Of a stretch of DNA of 64,000 bases, positions 55,622-64,000 are shown piece by piece. A model generated the notes under the pieces. It saw only the letters and a program-made list of their open reading frames with translations. It made no database searches and was not told the origin of the DNA. The translations under genes and the position numbers were made by a program. The DNA is taken from contig CASIBH010000006.1 in NCBI GenBank assembly GCA_949372805.1, forward strand, positions 27,896-91,895, in the 5' to 3' direction. Every line of letters starts with the position of its first letter. The first letter of the stretch is position 1. Origin of the DNA: an uncultured Flavobacteriales bacterium (GTDB lineage Bacteria; Bacteroidota; Bacteroidia; Flavobacteriales; BACL11).

Positions 55622-56690
55622 CCCAGTCTAACTCAAGATCCCAATTCTCTCTTATATCTATATTTTTATAATACAGAAAAGATCGCTCAGCTTGAATGTT
55701 ATTATATAAGTTTCCAGTGTCCCAACAGCCATTTTTATTTGAATCAATAAATATTATCATTTGATATTGTCCCACTTCTAAATCATTAATTAAGCAATCT
55801 GTTTGATTAAAAGAACCGATAAACTTAATTTGATTGTTTTTGCTTAATTGAATAATAATATCTTTTGATTGATTAAAATTAACTAGTAAATTTCCTGTCT
55901 TGATTTCAATAGAGTCAGCTTTGTTTTTTTCTAATTCTAAAAATATTTTTTTAATTGAATCATGCGAAAAATTTGGGTCAAAAAGGTATATAATTGAGTC
56001 TACATCCCTTTCAACAATACTATTTTTTTTAAAACCTATTTTATCATTGAAATTTAATTTAATATCTTGTCCATCTATAGCATAAAGCTTATATTCTAAA
56101 TTATCAAGGTGCTTAAAGTTAAAAAATCCTAACGAATCAGTTTTAGAAATAAAACTTGGCATGTGATTAAAAATATTACTATCATTAATGCTCTTATTAT
56201 AAAGTAAAACCCAAATGTCTTTCATAGGCTTATCTAAATAGGCGTCTACGGCATAACCTGAGATAAATAATGAGTCTATAATATCTTTTGTTGAAAATAC
56301 ATATTCTAAATTTTTTAAGATATTTCCTTCATTAATATCTTTTAAAGATTGATTTAACTGAATTAAATATGTTGATTTAGTTAATTTTTTTTTGTCAAAA
56401 AATAATTCAAGTTGGTTTCCTTTTATTTTGTGTTTAAGATCTATAATCGTAGGACTGCTAAAAATTTTATTAACTAGATTGTTGTCAGCTATATTCTCAT
56501 CAAATAAAAACACAATTTTATCATAAGAGAAGTTTTTTGTCAAAATTGCAGGATTTGTACTTATTAGTCTTGGGGGCATTATATCTTTCTCTCCCCCGGT
56601 TAAAGGCATAACATTTCCGCAGGAATAGATGATACAGCAGAGAACTATTAAAATTACCTTATTTGAATAAATTATTAAATTTGAAATCAC
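55611..56690 (-). CDS. Ig-like domain lipoprotein, conserved in Bacteroidota
   Basis: A 359-residue lipoprotein with signal peptide VILIVLCCIIYSC and mature N-terminus containing the conserved LTGGEKDIMPPRL. That GGxKDxxPP pattern followed by FLFDENI marks a Bacteroidota family with a Big_5-type Ig-like domain, whose role is unknown. Two more beta-rich modules follow. The start is GTG. It is probably anchored in the outer membrane. Confidence 0.8.
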   Translation of the reverse strand: MISNLIIYSNKVILIVLCCIIYSCGNVMPLTGGEKDIMPPRLISTNPAILTKNFSYDKIVFLFDENIADNNLVNKIFSSPTIIDLKHKIKGNQLELFFDKKKLTKSTYLIQLNQSLKDINEGNILKNLEYVFSTKDIIDSLFISGYAVDAYLDKPMKDIWVLLYNKSINDSNIFNHMPSFISKTDSLGFFNFKHLDNLEYKLYAIDGQDIKLNFNDKIGFKKNSIVERDVDSIIYLFDPNFSHDSIKKIFLELEKNKADSIEIKTGNLLVNFNQSKDIIIQLSKNNQIKFIGSFNQTDCLINDLEVGQYQMIIFIDSNKNGCWDTGNLYNNIQAERSFLYYKNIDIRENWDLELDWAID

Positions 56691-56723
56691 AAAACGAATC
56701 TAGAGAATATTTTAATAAAAAAC

Positions 56724-57407
56724 CTAAATATTTTCTAAAATACTTTTAAATAAAGTAAGACCATCTGTGTTTTTTAACTCGAGATCTGACGCCCTTTCTG
56801 GGTGAGGCATCATTCCAAATACATTTCTATTTTTATTACATACTCCCGCTATATTAAATGAAGAACCATTAGGATTTGCTTCACTATTTACCTTCCCATT
56901 CCTATCACAGTATTTAAATAAAATTTGATCATTTTCTTCTAAAGACGCTAGAGTTTTATCATCTGCAAAGTATTTCCCTTCACCATGTGCAATAGGAATT
57001 TTAATTGCAGAGTCATTATATAGACTTGTAATTTTTGTTTCTTTAGATATTGTTTTTAAAAAAATATTTTTGCAAATAAACTTGTGACTATTATTGTGCA
57101 TCAGAGCTCCAGGAAGTAAACCGCTCTCGGTAAGTATTTGGAAACCATTGCAAATTCCAAGAACATACCCGCCATTATTTGCAAATGTTATTATTTCTTG
57201 CATTATTGGAGAAAATTTTGCAATTGCTCCTGACCTAAGATAGTCTCCAAATGAAAAACCTCCAGGAAGAATGATAAAATCACAATGTTTTAAATCTCTG
57301 TCTTTATGCCAAAGCTCCACAACTTCTTGTTTTAGAATATTACTTAAAACATAAATCATGTCTTTATCACAATTAGATCCAGGAAAAATTACAACTCCAA
57401 ATTTCAT
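56724..57407 (-). CDS. purQ: Phosphoribosylformylglycinamidine synthase, glutaminase subunit
   Basis: Provides ammonia to PurL in the fourth step of purine synthesis. GGFSFGDYLRSGAIAKFSPI, the catalytic cysteine in GICNGFQILTESGLLPG and the His-Glu of MPHPERASD are all present. At 227 residues it has normal length. A separate PurQ implies the short PurL/PurS form elsewhere rather than the large fused PurL seen in many Flavobacteriaceae. Confidence 0.96.
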   Translation of the reverse strand: MKFGVVIFPGSNCDKDMIYVLSNILKQEVVELWHKDRDLKHCDFIILPGGFSFGDYLRSGAIAKFSPIMQEIITFANNGGYVLGICNGFQILTESGLLPGALMHNNSHKFICKNIFLKTISKETKITSLYNDSAIKIPIAHGEGKYFADDKTLASLEENDQILFKYCDRNGKVNSEANPNGSSFNIAGVCNKNRNVFGMMPHPERASDLELKNTDGLTLFKSILENI

Positions 57408-57422
57408 ACTTTAATTTTTTAA

Positions 57423-57430
57423 CAAATTTA
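57423..57430 (-). promoter_or_regulatory. -7 box for purQ
   Basis: Reads TAAATTTG on the minus strand, 15 nt before the purQ ATG. Confidence 0.5.
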
Positions 57431-57434
57431 CATA

Positions 57435-58370
57435 TTAAATTATTATCATAAACCTATAATAACATGAACTAATTAATAATAATACAAATATTAAATTAGC
57501 GATTTTTCTATGCTTAGAATACGTGAAATAATTAGCTATAAAAATTGCACTAGGAGTAATTAAAAGATACCAGCTTTTATAGTCAAAAAGTATAATTATT
57601 AAAAGAGAGATAATAACATAAAAGATTAAAATAAAAAATGATTTTCTAGATTTGATACTTTTTTTGTAGAGCCAGCTAAGAAATTCATAAATAGAAAACA
57701 AGCATGTTATCAGTAAAGCAATAGTTAGTATGATTTGATGAGTTTTTAATGGGATTAATTCGTTTAAGCTTATTGTGTTAGTAGAAAAATGAATTTCAGG
57801 AATATAAAATTTTGCTCCTGTGGTTAAACAGATAATCAAGTGAAGTAAAAAAGGAGTTATGAAGCCAAGAATTGATACGGTTAGCACTCTCCATTTAAAG
57901 TGATTGAAAATAGCTGATGTGTAAAGTATTAGCAAAAGAAATAAAGAAATTTTTGGATTAAAATATGTTGCAATTCCTATTATAATACTTGCATTAAATA
58001 TTTGATAAAATGGTTGCTCTTTTTGGTATGTTTCAAATAAGTAGTTTAGGACAAACAACATTAGAAAACTACATATTAGATTATTAAACGAGTTTTGATA
58101 GAATGAATTGAGCAGAACAAAAACAAAAGCAATAATTATATTTTCTTTTTTAATAACATTGTTCTCATAAATTAAATTATTAAGACCTATAGCATGTATT
58201 GGTATAATAATTAATGAGAATAAAAATATTACAATAGGAGGGAGATACATTGATGAAAAAAATAGACTAAAGCTATTTTGATGTAATGGAATCAAAAAAA
58301 ATATTACAGAAAAAGCAATAAAAAATATTATTGCTTTTGGTTGCGGGTTTATTAATTTATTTATAATCAT
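57435..58370 (-). CDS. Polytopic membrane protein, DUF6427-like
   Basis: A 311-residue protein with about nine or ten hydrophobic helices and short loops. NSFYQNSFNNLICSFLMLFVLN and ASIIIGIATYFNPKISLFLLLI resemble a flavobacterial family (DUF6427, from memory) found beside purD. The overall plan recalls membrane glycosyltransferase or O-antigen-type proteins without a visible catalytic motif. No function can be assigned. A divergent small membrane-protein gene lies 48 nt away. Confidence 0.7.
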   Translation of the reverse strand: MIINKLINPQPKAIIFFIAFSVIFFLIPLHQNSFSLFFSSMYLPPIVIFLFSLIIIPIHAIGLNNLIYENNVIKKENIIIAFVFVLLNSFYQNSFNNLICSFLMLFVLNYLFETYQKEQPFYQIFNASIIIGIATYFNPKISLFLLLILYTSAIFNHFKWRVLTVSILGFITPFLLHLIICLTTGAKFYIPEIHFSTNTISLNELIPLKTHQIILTIALLITCLFSIYEFLSWLYKKSIKSRKSFFILIFYVIISLLIIILFDYKSWYLLITPSAIFIANYFTYSKHRKIANLIFVLLLISSCYYRFMIII

Positions 58371-58389
58371 CTTTTAATTAAAAAATATT

Positions 58390-58397
58390 TAAATTTG
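58390..58397 (+). promoter_or_regulatory. -7 box for the 60-codon membrane-protein gene
   Basis: TAAATTTG lies 21 nt before ATG 58419, supporting that this short gene is expressed. Confidence 0.5.
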
Positions 58398-58418
58398 GAC
58401 ATCAAAATATTATAAATT

Positions 58419-58601
58419 ATGATGAAAAATTTTTGGAGTGCAGTTGGTGATTTTTTCACTTTTACATTTGAGTTTATGCCACTAATTGGTAACAAAATAA
58501 ACTATCTCTATATTCTTATAATATTTCTTTTTCTTGTTACTTGGGTTACAATGATGTTTAGGCACAAAAAAAATGGAGAAGAACATAACTCTTCTTTATA
58601 G
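58419..58601 (+). CDS. Small single-pass membrane protein, DUF6341-like
   Basis: Sixty residues with one clear membrane helix (NYLYILIIFLFLVTWVTMMF) flanked by an amphipathic N-terminal part and a charged tail. Its place between DUF6427-like and purD genes matches a small flavobacterial family (DUF6341, from memory). A -7 promoter box upstream supports it as a real gene. It overlaps the convergent purD by 6 nt. Function unknown. Confidence 0.7.
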   Translation: MMKNFWSAVGDFFTFTFEFMPLIGNKINYLYILIIFLFLVTWVTMMFRHKKNGEEHNSSL

Positions 58602-59867
58602 ATCAAAGCCTATATCATTTCTAAATTTTTTCCCTTTAAATGAAATTAGTTTAAGGTTCTCGTATGATTTATCAATAGCCTCTGCTGTATTTTGACCAAA
58701 AGAAGTTACTGCTAAAACTCTACCTCCGTTTGTTATAGTTTTCTCACCGCTTGAAATTGTACCTGCGTGAAAGAAAATACTGTCACATTCTTTTTCAAGA
58801 CCATCAATTATAAATCCTTTTTCATATTTTTCTGGATAACCCTCTGAAACTAGCATAACTGTTGCAGCTGCTTCGCTTGAAATATTGAGATCTTTCTCGC
58901 TAAATGTACCATCACCGATTCCTTTTAAAAGATTTAAGAAGTCTGATTTTATTCTAGGAATTATAACTTCAGTTTCAGGATCTCCTAATCTGACATTATA
59001 CTCTATGACCTTTGCCTCAGAGCCAACTTTTATTAAGCCAATGAAGATAAATCCTTGATATAAAATGCCATCTTTTTTCAGGCCTTCCACTGTTGGTTTA
59101 ATTATTTCTTGATCAACTTTTTCCATGAAAAACCTATCAATAAAAGGAACTGGAGAAACAGCTCCCATTCCTCCTGTATTTAGACCCTGATCACCTTCAC
59201 CAATTCTTTTGTAATCTTTGGCCGAAGGAAGTATTTTATAAGAATCCCCATCAGAGAGAATAAAAACAGAGAATTCAATACCTTTTAAAAATTCTTCAAT
59301 CACAACTTTTGAACTAGCAATTCCAAATTTCTTTTCAAGTACCATTTTATTAAGCTCTTGCTTAGCCTCTTCAATTTTGTCAATAATTAAAACTCCTTTT
59401 CCAGCTGCAAGCCCATCGGCTTTTAGTACATAAGGTGAGTTAAGGGTTTCTAAATAATTATAACCATCTTGAATATTTTCTTTTGTGAATGTTTTAGATT
59501 TTGCTGTAGGAATATTATGTCTTTGCATAAATTCTTTGGCAAAATGTTTGCTACCCTCTAGTTGTGCGCCTAATTTTGAAGGTCCGATGATAATTATATC
59601 CTGTGTTTCTACTTTATTGTTGAAAAAATCTGTTATACCATCAACTAATGGGTCTTCTGGGCCTACAACAATTAAATTTATATTTTTTTCAAGCGCAAAT
59701 TCTTTTAATTTATCAAATTCTTTTAGAGAGATGTTTACATTTTGTCCAACTAGCTTTGTTCCAGCATTTCCTGGAGCAAAGAATAATTTTTTACACTGAC
59801 TACTTTCTGAAATTTTTTTACCTAAAGCATGTTCTCTTCCCCCACTGCCTAATATTAAAACATTCAT
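58596..59867 (-). CDS. purD: Phosphoribosylamine--glycine ligase
   Basis: Second step of purine synthesis: joins glycine to phosphoribosylamine with ATP. N-terminal LGSGGREHALG, the ATP-grasp motifs DGLAAGKGVLI and VIEEFLKGIEFSVF, and the metal site NVRLGDPETEV are intact. At 423 residues it has normal length. No exact -7 box is seen in the 29-bp gap to yebC, so it may be transcribed with yebC. Confidence 0.97.
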   Translation of the reverse strand: MNVLILGSGGREHALGKKISESSQCKKLFFAPGNAGTKLVGQNVNISLKEFDKLKEFALEKNINLIVVGPEDPLVDGITDFFNNKVETQDIIIIGPSKLGAQLEGSKHFAKEFMQRHNIPTAKSKTFTKENIQDGYNYLETLNSPYVLKADGLAAGKGVLIIDKIEEAKQELNKMVLEKKFGIASSKVVIEEFLKGIEFSVFILSDGDSYKILPSAKDYKRIGEGDQGLNTGGMGAVSPVPFIDRFFMEKVDQEIIKPTVEGLKKDGILYQGFIFIGLIKVGSEAKVIEYNVRLGDPETEVIIPRIKSDFLNLLKGIGDGTFSEKDLNISSEAAATVMLVSEGYPEKYEKGFIIDGLEKECDSIFFHAGTISSGEKTITNGGRVLAVTSFGQNTAEAIDKSYENLKLISFKGKKFRNDIGFDL

Positions 59868-59896
59868 TTTTTTAATTATTATATTTTAATTAATTA

Positions 59897-60646
59897 CTAT
59901 TCATTTTCCATAGCTTTTAAAATTTCATTTGTCAGCTCCATATTATGAAATACTTGCTGAACATCATCATTTTCTTCTAATAAATCAAGTAATTTTAAAA
60001 CTTTTATTGATTCATCTGCAGAGATTCTTTTTAAATTATTTGGAATTCTCTGTAGCTCAGAGTTTTGAATCTCAATATTTAATTTTTCTAATTTTACTTG
60101 CATATTATTGAAGTCTGAAAGGTTACAATAGATCGTAATTGCCTCGTCATCAATTTCAAGCTCTTCCAAACCAACATCAATCAACTCCATTTCTAGCTCT
60201 TCAATATCTATTGTTATATTCATAGGGTCTATTGTAAAAACCCCTTTCCTATTAAAAATAAACTCTAGAGAGCCATTTGTGCCTAATGCTCCATCACATT
60301 TACTGAAATAGGACCTAACATCTGCAACTGTTCTGTTATTATTATTTGATGCGCAATCAACAAATATAGCTACACCGTAAACCGCGTACCCTTCAAGTGT
60401 AATTTCTTCATAATTAGCTGTTTCTTTACTGCTTGCTTTTTTAATTGCACGTAAAACATTATCCTTGGGCATATTTGCAGCTTTAGCATTTTGCATCACT
60501 TGCCTTAATCGAGAATTTGTCTCTGGATTTGCTCCGCCCTCTTTGACTGACATTACAATATCCTTCCCAATTCTTGTGAAAGTTTTGGCCATTTTAGACC
60601 ATCTCTTCATTTTTCGTGCTTTTCTAAACTCAAATGCTCTACCCAT
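59897..60646 (-). CDS. YebC/PmpR family protein
   Basis: A 249-residue protein of the YebC/TACO1 family, now understood mainly as a translation factor helping ribosomes at polyproline stretches, formerly annotated as a transcriptional regulator. KRWSKMAKTFTRIGKDI and AKAANMPKDNVLRAIKKAS are the conserved N-terminal signature. Length is normal. It lies between purD and lepA. Confidence 0.94.
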   Translation of the reverse strand: MGRAFEFRKARKMKRWSKMAKTFTRIGKDIVMSVKEGGANPETNSRLRQVMQNAKAANMPKDNVLRAIKKASSKETANYEEITLEGYAVYGVAIFVDCASNNNNRTVADVRSYFSKCDGALGTNGSLEFIFNRKGVFTIDPMNITIDIEELEMELIDVGLEELEIDDEAITIYCNLSDFNNMQVKLEKLNIEIQNSELQRIPNNLKRISADESIKVLKLLDLLEENDDVQQVFHNMELTNEILKAMENE

Positions 60647-60662
60647 CCGTATCTCGTTTATT

Positions 60663-60670
60663 CAAAAGTA
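60663..60670 (-). promoter_or_regulatory. -7 box for yebC (and perhaps purD)
   Basis: Reads TACTTTTG on the minus strand, 16 nt before the yebC ATG and just after the lepA stop. Confidence 0.5.
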
Positions 60671-60675
60671 GTAAT

Positions 60676-62466
60676 TTAATCATCTAATTGCAATACAGCT
60701 ACAAATGCTTCCTGAGGGATTTCTACATTACCAACCTGTCTCATTCTCTTTTTCCCTTTCTTTTGTTTCTCTAGAAGCTTTCTTTTTCTACTTATATCTC
60801 CTCCATAGCACTTGGCTGTAACATCTTTTCTTAAAGCTTTAACAGTTTCTCTAGAAATTATCTTAGAACCTATTGCTGACTGAATAGCAATATCAAATTG
60901 TTGTCTTGGTATCAGCTCTTTTAATTTTGAGCATAATTTTTTTCCTAGAGAATAAGAGTTTGTTTTATGTACTAGTGCAGAGAGTGCGTCTACCGGGTCT
61001 CCATTTAAAAGAATATCTAGCTTGGCTAGACTGGAAATTTTGTAATCAATTGGGTAGTAATCAAAAGATGCATATCCTTTAGAAACAGATTTTAATCTAT
61101 CATAGAAATCGAAAACAATTTCCCCAAGTGGCATTTCAAATGTAAGTTCTACTCTGTCTGTTGTTAAATAAACCTGATTCCTTAATTCTCCTCTTTTTGA
61201 AATACAAAGAGTCATAACCTGACCTATAAAATCTGATTTTGTAATAATTTGCGCTCTTATGTATGGCTCTTCAACATAATCTAAAGTGCTAGGGTCAGGA
61301 TAGTCTGAAGGGTTATGAATTACTAGCTTTTCTTTATTGCTTTTATATGCAAAGTAAGAAACATTTGGCACCGTTGTTATTACAGTCATCTCAAACTCTC
61401 TTTCTAGTCTTTCCTGAATTATTTCCATATGTAGCATTCCTAAAAAACCACAACGAAAACCAAATCCAAGAGCCGCCGATGATTCTGTCTCGAAAGTAAG
61501 AGAGGCATCGTTTAGCTGTAGCTTTTCCATAGAACTTCTAAGCTCTTCAAAGTCTTCATTGTCTACTGGATAAATACCGGCGAATACCATTGGTTTTACT
61601 TCTTCAAAACCTTTTACTGGCTCTTTAGCTGAGTTTTCTACTGTTGTTATTGTATCTCCTACTCTTACCTCTTTTGCTTCTTTAATACCAGATATTATAT
61701 AACCAACCTCACCACAGCTCATATTTTTTTTTGGAAATTGTTTTAATCTAAGTGCTCCAATTTCATCAGCTAAATATTCTTTTTCTGTAGACATGAATTT
61801 AACTTTTTGCCCTTTTTGAATTGTACCGTTAATTATTTTAAAATACGCTTCAATACCTCTAAAGGTATTATACACAGAGTCAAAAATCATTGCCTGTAAA
61901 GGCATGTTAGGGTCTCCTTTAGGGGGAGGGATTTTTAAAATTATATCTTCCAATATTTGTTCAATACCAACTCCTGTTTTGGCACTTGCGGGAATTATAT
62001 CTTCATGTTTGCATCCAATTAGATCAACTATTTGATCTTTTACAACTTCAGGTTCAGCACTTGGAAGATCAATTTTATTTAATACTGGAATAATTTCAAG
62101 ATCGTTTTCAAGTGCAAGGTATAGATTTGATATAGTTTGAGCTTGAATTCCTTGAGCAGCATCCACAATTAGTAAGGCTCCCTCACATGCTGCAATAGAG
62201 CGAGAAACTTCATATGAAAAGTCAACATGCCCAGGGGTATCAATTAGATTTAATACATACTCTTCATTATTGTATTGATATGTCATTTGAACAGCATGAC
62301 TCTTAATTGTAATTCCTCTTTCTTTTTCTAAATCCATATCGTCCAATAACTGATCTTGAGAGTCTCGTTCACTAACTGCTCCAGTAAATTCAAGTAGTCT
62401 ATCTGCTAAAGTGCTTTTTCCATGATCAATATGGGCTATGATGCAAAAATTTCTAATTTTTTTCAT
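60676..62466 (-). CDS. lepA: Elongation factor 4 (LepA)
   Basis: Ribosome-associated GTPase linked to back-translocation and 30S maturation. G1 [17 protein letters not shown]3 [14 protein letters not shown] and G4 [11 protein letters not shown] are intact, and the unusual LepA C-terminal domain ([20 protein letters not shown]) is present. At 596 residues it has normal length. Confidence 0.98.
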   Translation of the reverse strand: MKKIRNFCIIAHIDHGKSTLADRLLEFTGAVSERDSQDQLLDDMDLEKERGITIKSHAVQMTYQYNNEEYVLNLIDTPGHVDFSYEVSRSIAACEGALLIVDAAQGIQAQTISNLYLALENDLEIIPVLNKIDLPSAEPEVVKDQIVDLIGCKHEDIIPASAKTGVGIEQILEDIILKIPPPKGDPNMPLQAMIFDSVYNTFRGIEAYFKIINGTIQKGQKVKFMSTEKEYLADEIGALRLKQFPKKNMSCGEVGYIISGIKEAKEVRVGDTITTVENSAKEPVKGFEEVKPMVFAGIYPVDNEDFEELRSSMEKLQLNDASLTFETESSAALGFGFRCGFLGMLHMEIIQERLEREFEMTVITTVPNVSYFAYKSNKEKLVIHNPSDYPDPSTLDYVEEPYIRAQIITKSDFIGQVMTLCISKRGELRNQVYLTTDRVELTFEMPLGEIVFDFYDRLKSVSKGYASFDYYPIDYKISSLAKLDILLNGDPVDALSALVHKTNSYSLGKKLCSKLKELIPRQQFDIAIQSAIGSKIISRETVKALRKDVTAKCYGGDISRKRKLLEKQKKGKKRMRQVGNVEIPQEAFVAVLQLDD

Positions 62467-62488
62467 TACTGGCGAAAATACATTTTTT

Positions 62489-62496
62489 CAAAAATA
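62489..62496 (-). promoter_or_regulatory. -7 box for lepA
   Basis: Reads TATTTTTG on the minus strand, 22 nt before the lepA ATG. Confidence 0.5.
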
Positions 62497-62531
62497 TTTC
62501 GTTATTAAATTTCGTATTATTGTCCAAGAAA

Positions 62532-62777
62532 ATGTACACTATGAGTAAAGTAAAAATAAATAAGCGAAGACATATACTAAAGTCTATTACATGGAATTCA
62601 CTTGCTATGACTACCACTTACTTTGTTTTAACAGAATTACCGCCTTTTTTTGACCTAGAGCCTATATCTAAGAGTGGGGCAGGATTTTTAGTTGTTTTAG
62701 ATAGAATTGTGAAATTAATTTTTTATTATTTTCATGAAAGGGCTTGGTTTACTTCTAATTTTGGAGTAAAAAAATAA
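62532..62777 (+). CDS. DUF2061 small membrane protein
   Basis: A small protein of the DUF2061 family: HILKSITWNSLAMTTTYFVLTEL, then KLIFYYFHERAWF. It has two hydrophobic segments and a conserved HERxW end. Function unknown; a related gene follows cysteine-metabolism genes in other bacteria. The start is uncertain: TTG 62520, ATG 62532 or ATG 62541 are all in frame; I chose the first ATG, giving 81 residues. No exact -7 box is seen upstream. Confidence 0.75.
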   Translation: MYTMSKVKINKRRHILKSITWNSLAMTTTYFVLTELPPFFDLEPISKSGAGFLVVLDRIVKLIFYYFHERAWFTSNFGVKK

Positions 62778-62781
62778 TTAG

Positions 62782-63432
62782 TTATTTCTTTGCTATATAA
62801 TTGTATGTTATTTTAATATCATTCTTATTCTTTTTTAACTCCTCCTCTTCATCAATTTCCCATTGATATACATCTTTTTTTGGCCCTAAATCCTTAAAAA
62901 AAAACGCAATAATTAGTCCAGTAATTAATCCGGAAAGATGTCCTTCCCATGAAACATTTTCGTGTGTTGGGAGTAAACCCCAAAACATACTCCCATAAAT
63001 AAAAACCACAACAAGTGAAAGCGCAGACAGTCTCTTGTTTTTTTTCATTAAGCCACTAAAAAAAATAAAACCTGCTAGAGCATAAATAAAACCGCTAGCC
63101 CCAATATGAAAGCTTTCTCTGCCGATCCCCCAAAGTAAAATACCCGAGGTGAAATACAACCAGGAAATTAATTTAAATTTAATTTCTGGATAGAAGTAAA
63201 TTAAGCTAGAACCCAACACTATAATTGGCATAGAATTATTGATTAAGTGATTAAAATCTTTATGTATTATTGGTGAGAAAAGTATTCCTTTTAATCCTTC
63301 AAATGATCTAGGCAATACACCAAAATCTACATAAGAAGTATTATAAAAAATTTCTATGAACTTTATGCTCCACATAATTAGTAAAAAAACTAGTGGATAT
63401 TTTATTGTTTTAATTAATTTTTTAGCATTCAT
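62782..63432 (-). CDS. Rhomboid family intramembrane serine protease
   Basis: Six predicted membrane helices. The catalytic serine is in HIGASGFIYALAG and the histidine in WEGHLSGLITGL; HLINNSMPIIV supplies the oxyanion-side Asn/His. At 216 residues it has the usual size for Bacteroidota rhomboids. It should cleave membrane-spanning proteins in the inner membrane. It converges with the DUF2061 gene, 4 nt apart, and diverges from polA. Confidence 0.92.
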   Translation of the reverse strand: MNAKKLIKTIKYPLVFLLIMWSIKFIEIFYNTSYVDFGVLPRSFEGLKGILFSPIIHKDFNHLINNSMPIIVLGSSLIYFYPEIKFKLISWLYFTSGILLWGIGRESFHIGASGFIYALAGFIFFSGLMKKNKRLSALSLVVVFIYGSMFWGLLPTHENVSWEGHLSGLITGLIIAFFFKDLGPKKDVYQWEIDEEEELKKNKNDIKITYNYIAKK

Positions 63433-63493
63433 TATTAATGTTTTATTCTACAATAAAATTAATCTTTTGAAACTAAATTGAGGTATAAATCTG

Positions 63494-63501
63494 TATTTTT
63501 A
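63494..63501 (+). promoter_or_regulatory. Degenerate -7 box for polA, 4 nt from the start codon
   Basis: TATTTTTA differs from TAnnTTTG at the last base. It is followed by CTTA and then ATG 63506, the same spacing as at pgk, rluF and thiL. Confidence 0.3.
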
Positions 63502-63505
63502 CTTA

Positions 63506-64000
63506 ATGATACCAACCAAAAACAAATTATTTTTACTAGATGCTTTTGCTCTTATCTACAGAGCATACTTTGCATTTGCTAAAAATCCTAGAATTAATTC
63601 AAAAGGTTTAGAAACTTCTGCAATTTTTGGTTTTACTAACTCTCTTCTTGAAATTTTAAGAAAGGAAAACCCTTCACATATTGCAGTTGTTTTTGACACT
63701 AAAAAACCAACAGAAAGACATATAGATTTTCCAGAATATAAAGCCCATAGAGATGCTATGCCAGAGGGTATTTCTATTGCGTTGCCATATATTGATAAAT
63801 TATTAAATGCTTTAAAGATTCCTAAGTTATTTATGGATGGTTACGAAGCTGATGATGTGATTGGAACGATTGCTAAGAAGGCGGAGAAAAATGGTTTTCA
63901 AGTGTTTATGATGACATCTGATAAAGATTTTGCGCAGCTTGTTTCGGAAAATATTTTTATGTACAGACCTGGAAATAAATGGCAGCCAACTGAAACTTGG
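63506..64000 (+). CDS. polA: DNA polymerase I, N-terminal part cut by the window edge
   Basis: The first 165 codons are visible and cover most of the N-terminal half of the 5'-3' exonuclease (FEN-like) domain: LFLLDAFALIYRAYFAF, AVVFDTKKPTERH, YKAHRDAMPEG, DGYEADDVIGTIA and TSDKDFAQLV. These carry the conserved metal-binding aspartates. The polymerase domain is outside the window. The frame is open to the last base. Confidence 0.95.
   Translation, partial: MIPTKNKLFLLDAFALIYRAYFAFAKNPRINSKGLETSAIFGFTNSLLEILRKENPSHIAVVFDTKKPTERHIDFPEYKAHRDAMPEGISIALPYIDKLLNALKIPKLFMDGYEADDVIGTIAKKAEKNGFQVFMMTSDKDFAQLVSENIFMYRPGNKWQPTETW

Overview
The window is a dense stretch of chromosome from a Bacteroidota bacterium, most probably a Flavobacteriales member with a compact, AT-rich genome (roughly 30% G+C by eye). 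The evidence is a gliding/type IX secretion lipoprotein (gldH), two proteins with type IX secretion C-terminal domains, the Bacteroidota -7 promoter box TAnnTTTG ahead of most operons, no recognisable Shine-Dalgarno sites, a Bacteroidota-style suf operon, and several small families that I know mainly from this phylum (IPExxxVDY, DUF2480, DUF3050-like, DUF6427-like, DUF6341-like, DUF6695-like). Habitat cannot be read directly; the carotenoid genes, low G+C and tight packing would suit a surface-water marine organism, but that is inference.

Layout. 1-4.4 kb: end of fabF, then rnc, an IPExxxVDY protein, pyk and an M42 peptidase, all on the plus strand. 4.4-7.7 kb: pheS (minus), a small lipoprotein and cvpA (plus), pgk (minus). 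7.7-13.1 kb: a tightly coupled plus-strand operon of holB, gldH (frameshifted as read), a class A penicillin-binding protein with an N-terminal zinc ribbon, and the two subunits of a 3-oxoacid CoA-transferase. 13.1-16.6 kb (minus): a fused peptide-ABC ATPase, lipB, and a phosphosugar isomerase; lysS diverges from it. 18.2-28.1 kb: uvrC (minus); asd plus a three-gene carotenoid cluster (plus); then lspA, a DksA-like regulator and ileS (minus). 28.2-33.2 kb (minus): two tandem secreted CotH-kinase-like proteins. 33.4-37.7 kb (plus): a PLP decarboxylase of the cysteine-sulfinate/aspartate type, a split DUF6695-like gene, and a purF-type amidotransferase. 37.7-40.1 kb: S46 dipeptidyl peptidase (minus), then rluF (plus). 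41.0-48.0 kb (minus): a nine-gene Fe-S assembly operon, sufA-B-C-D-S-E, a DUF59 protein, DUF2480 and a DUF3050-like protein. 48.0-50.0 kb: thiL and rlmF. 50-55.6 kb: pepP (minus), sdhCAB and a nitrilase-family amidase (plus). 55.6-60.6 kb (mostly minus): an Ig-like lipoprotein, purQ, a DUF6427-like membrane protein, a tiny membrane protein, purD and yebC. 60.7-64 kb: lepA, a DUF2061 protein, a rhomboid protease and the first 165 codons of polA.

All but about 1.4 kb of the window is coding (my gap count), and the longest gap is 138 bp. I see no tRNA, rRNA, CRISPR, insertion sequence, prophage or defence island, and no clear intrinsic terminators; several convergent gene pairs overlap. This is mainly housekeeping chromosome. 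The most unusual items are the CotH pair, the gldH frameshift in an A8 tract, an RNase III gene with no ordinary start codon, a recurring -7 box placed exactly 4 nt before the start codon (suggesting leaderless mRNAs), the zinc-ribbon PBP, the split DUF6695-like gene, and the uncharacterised tail of the suf operon.
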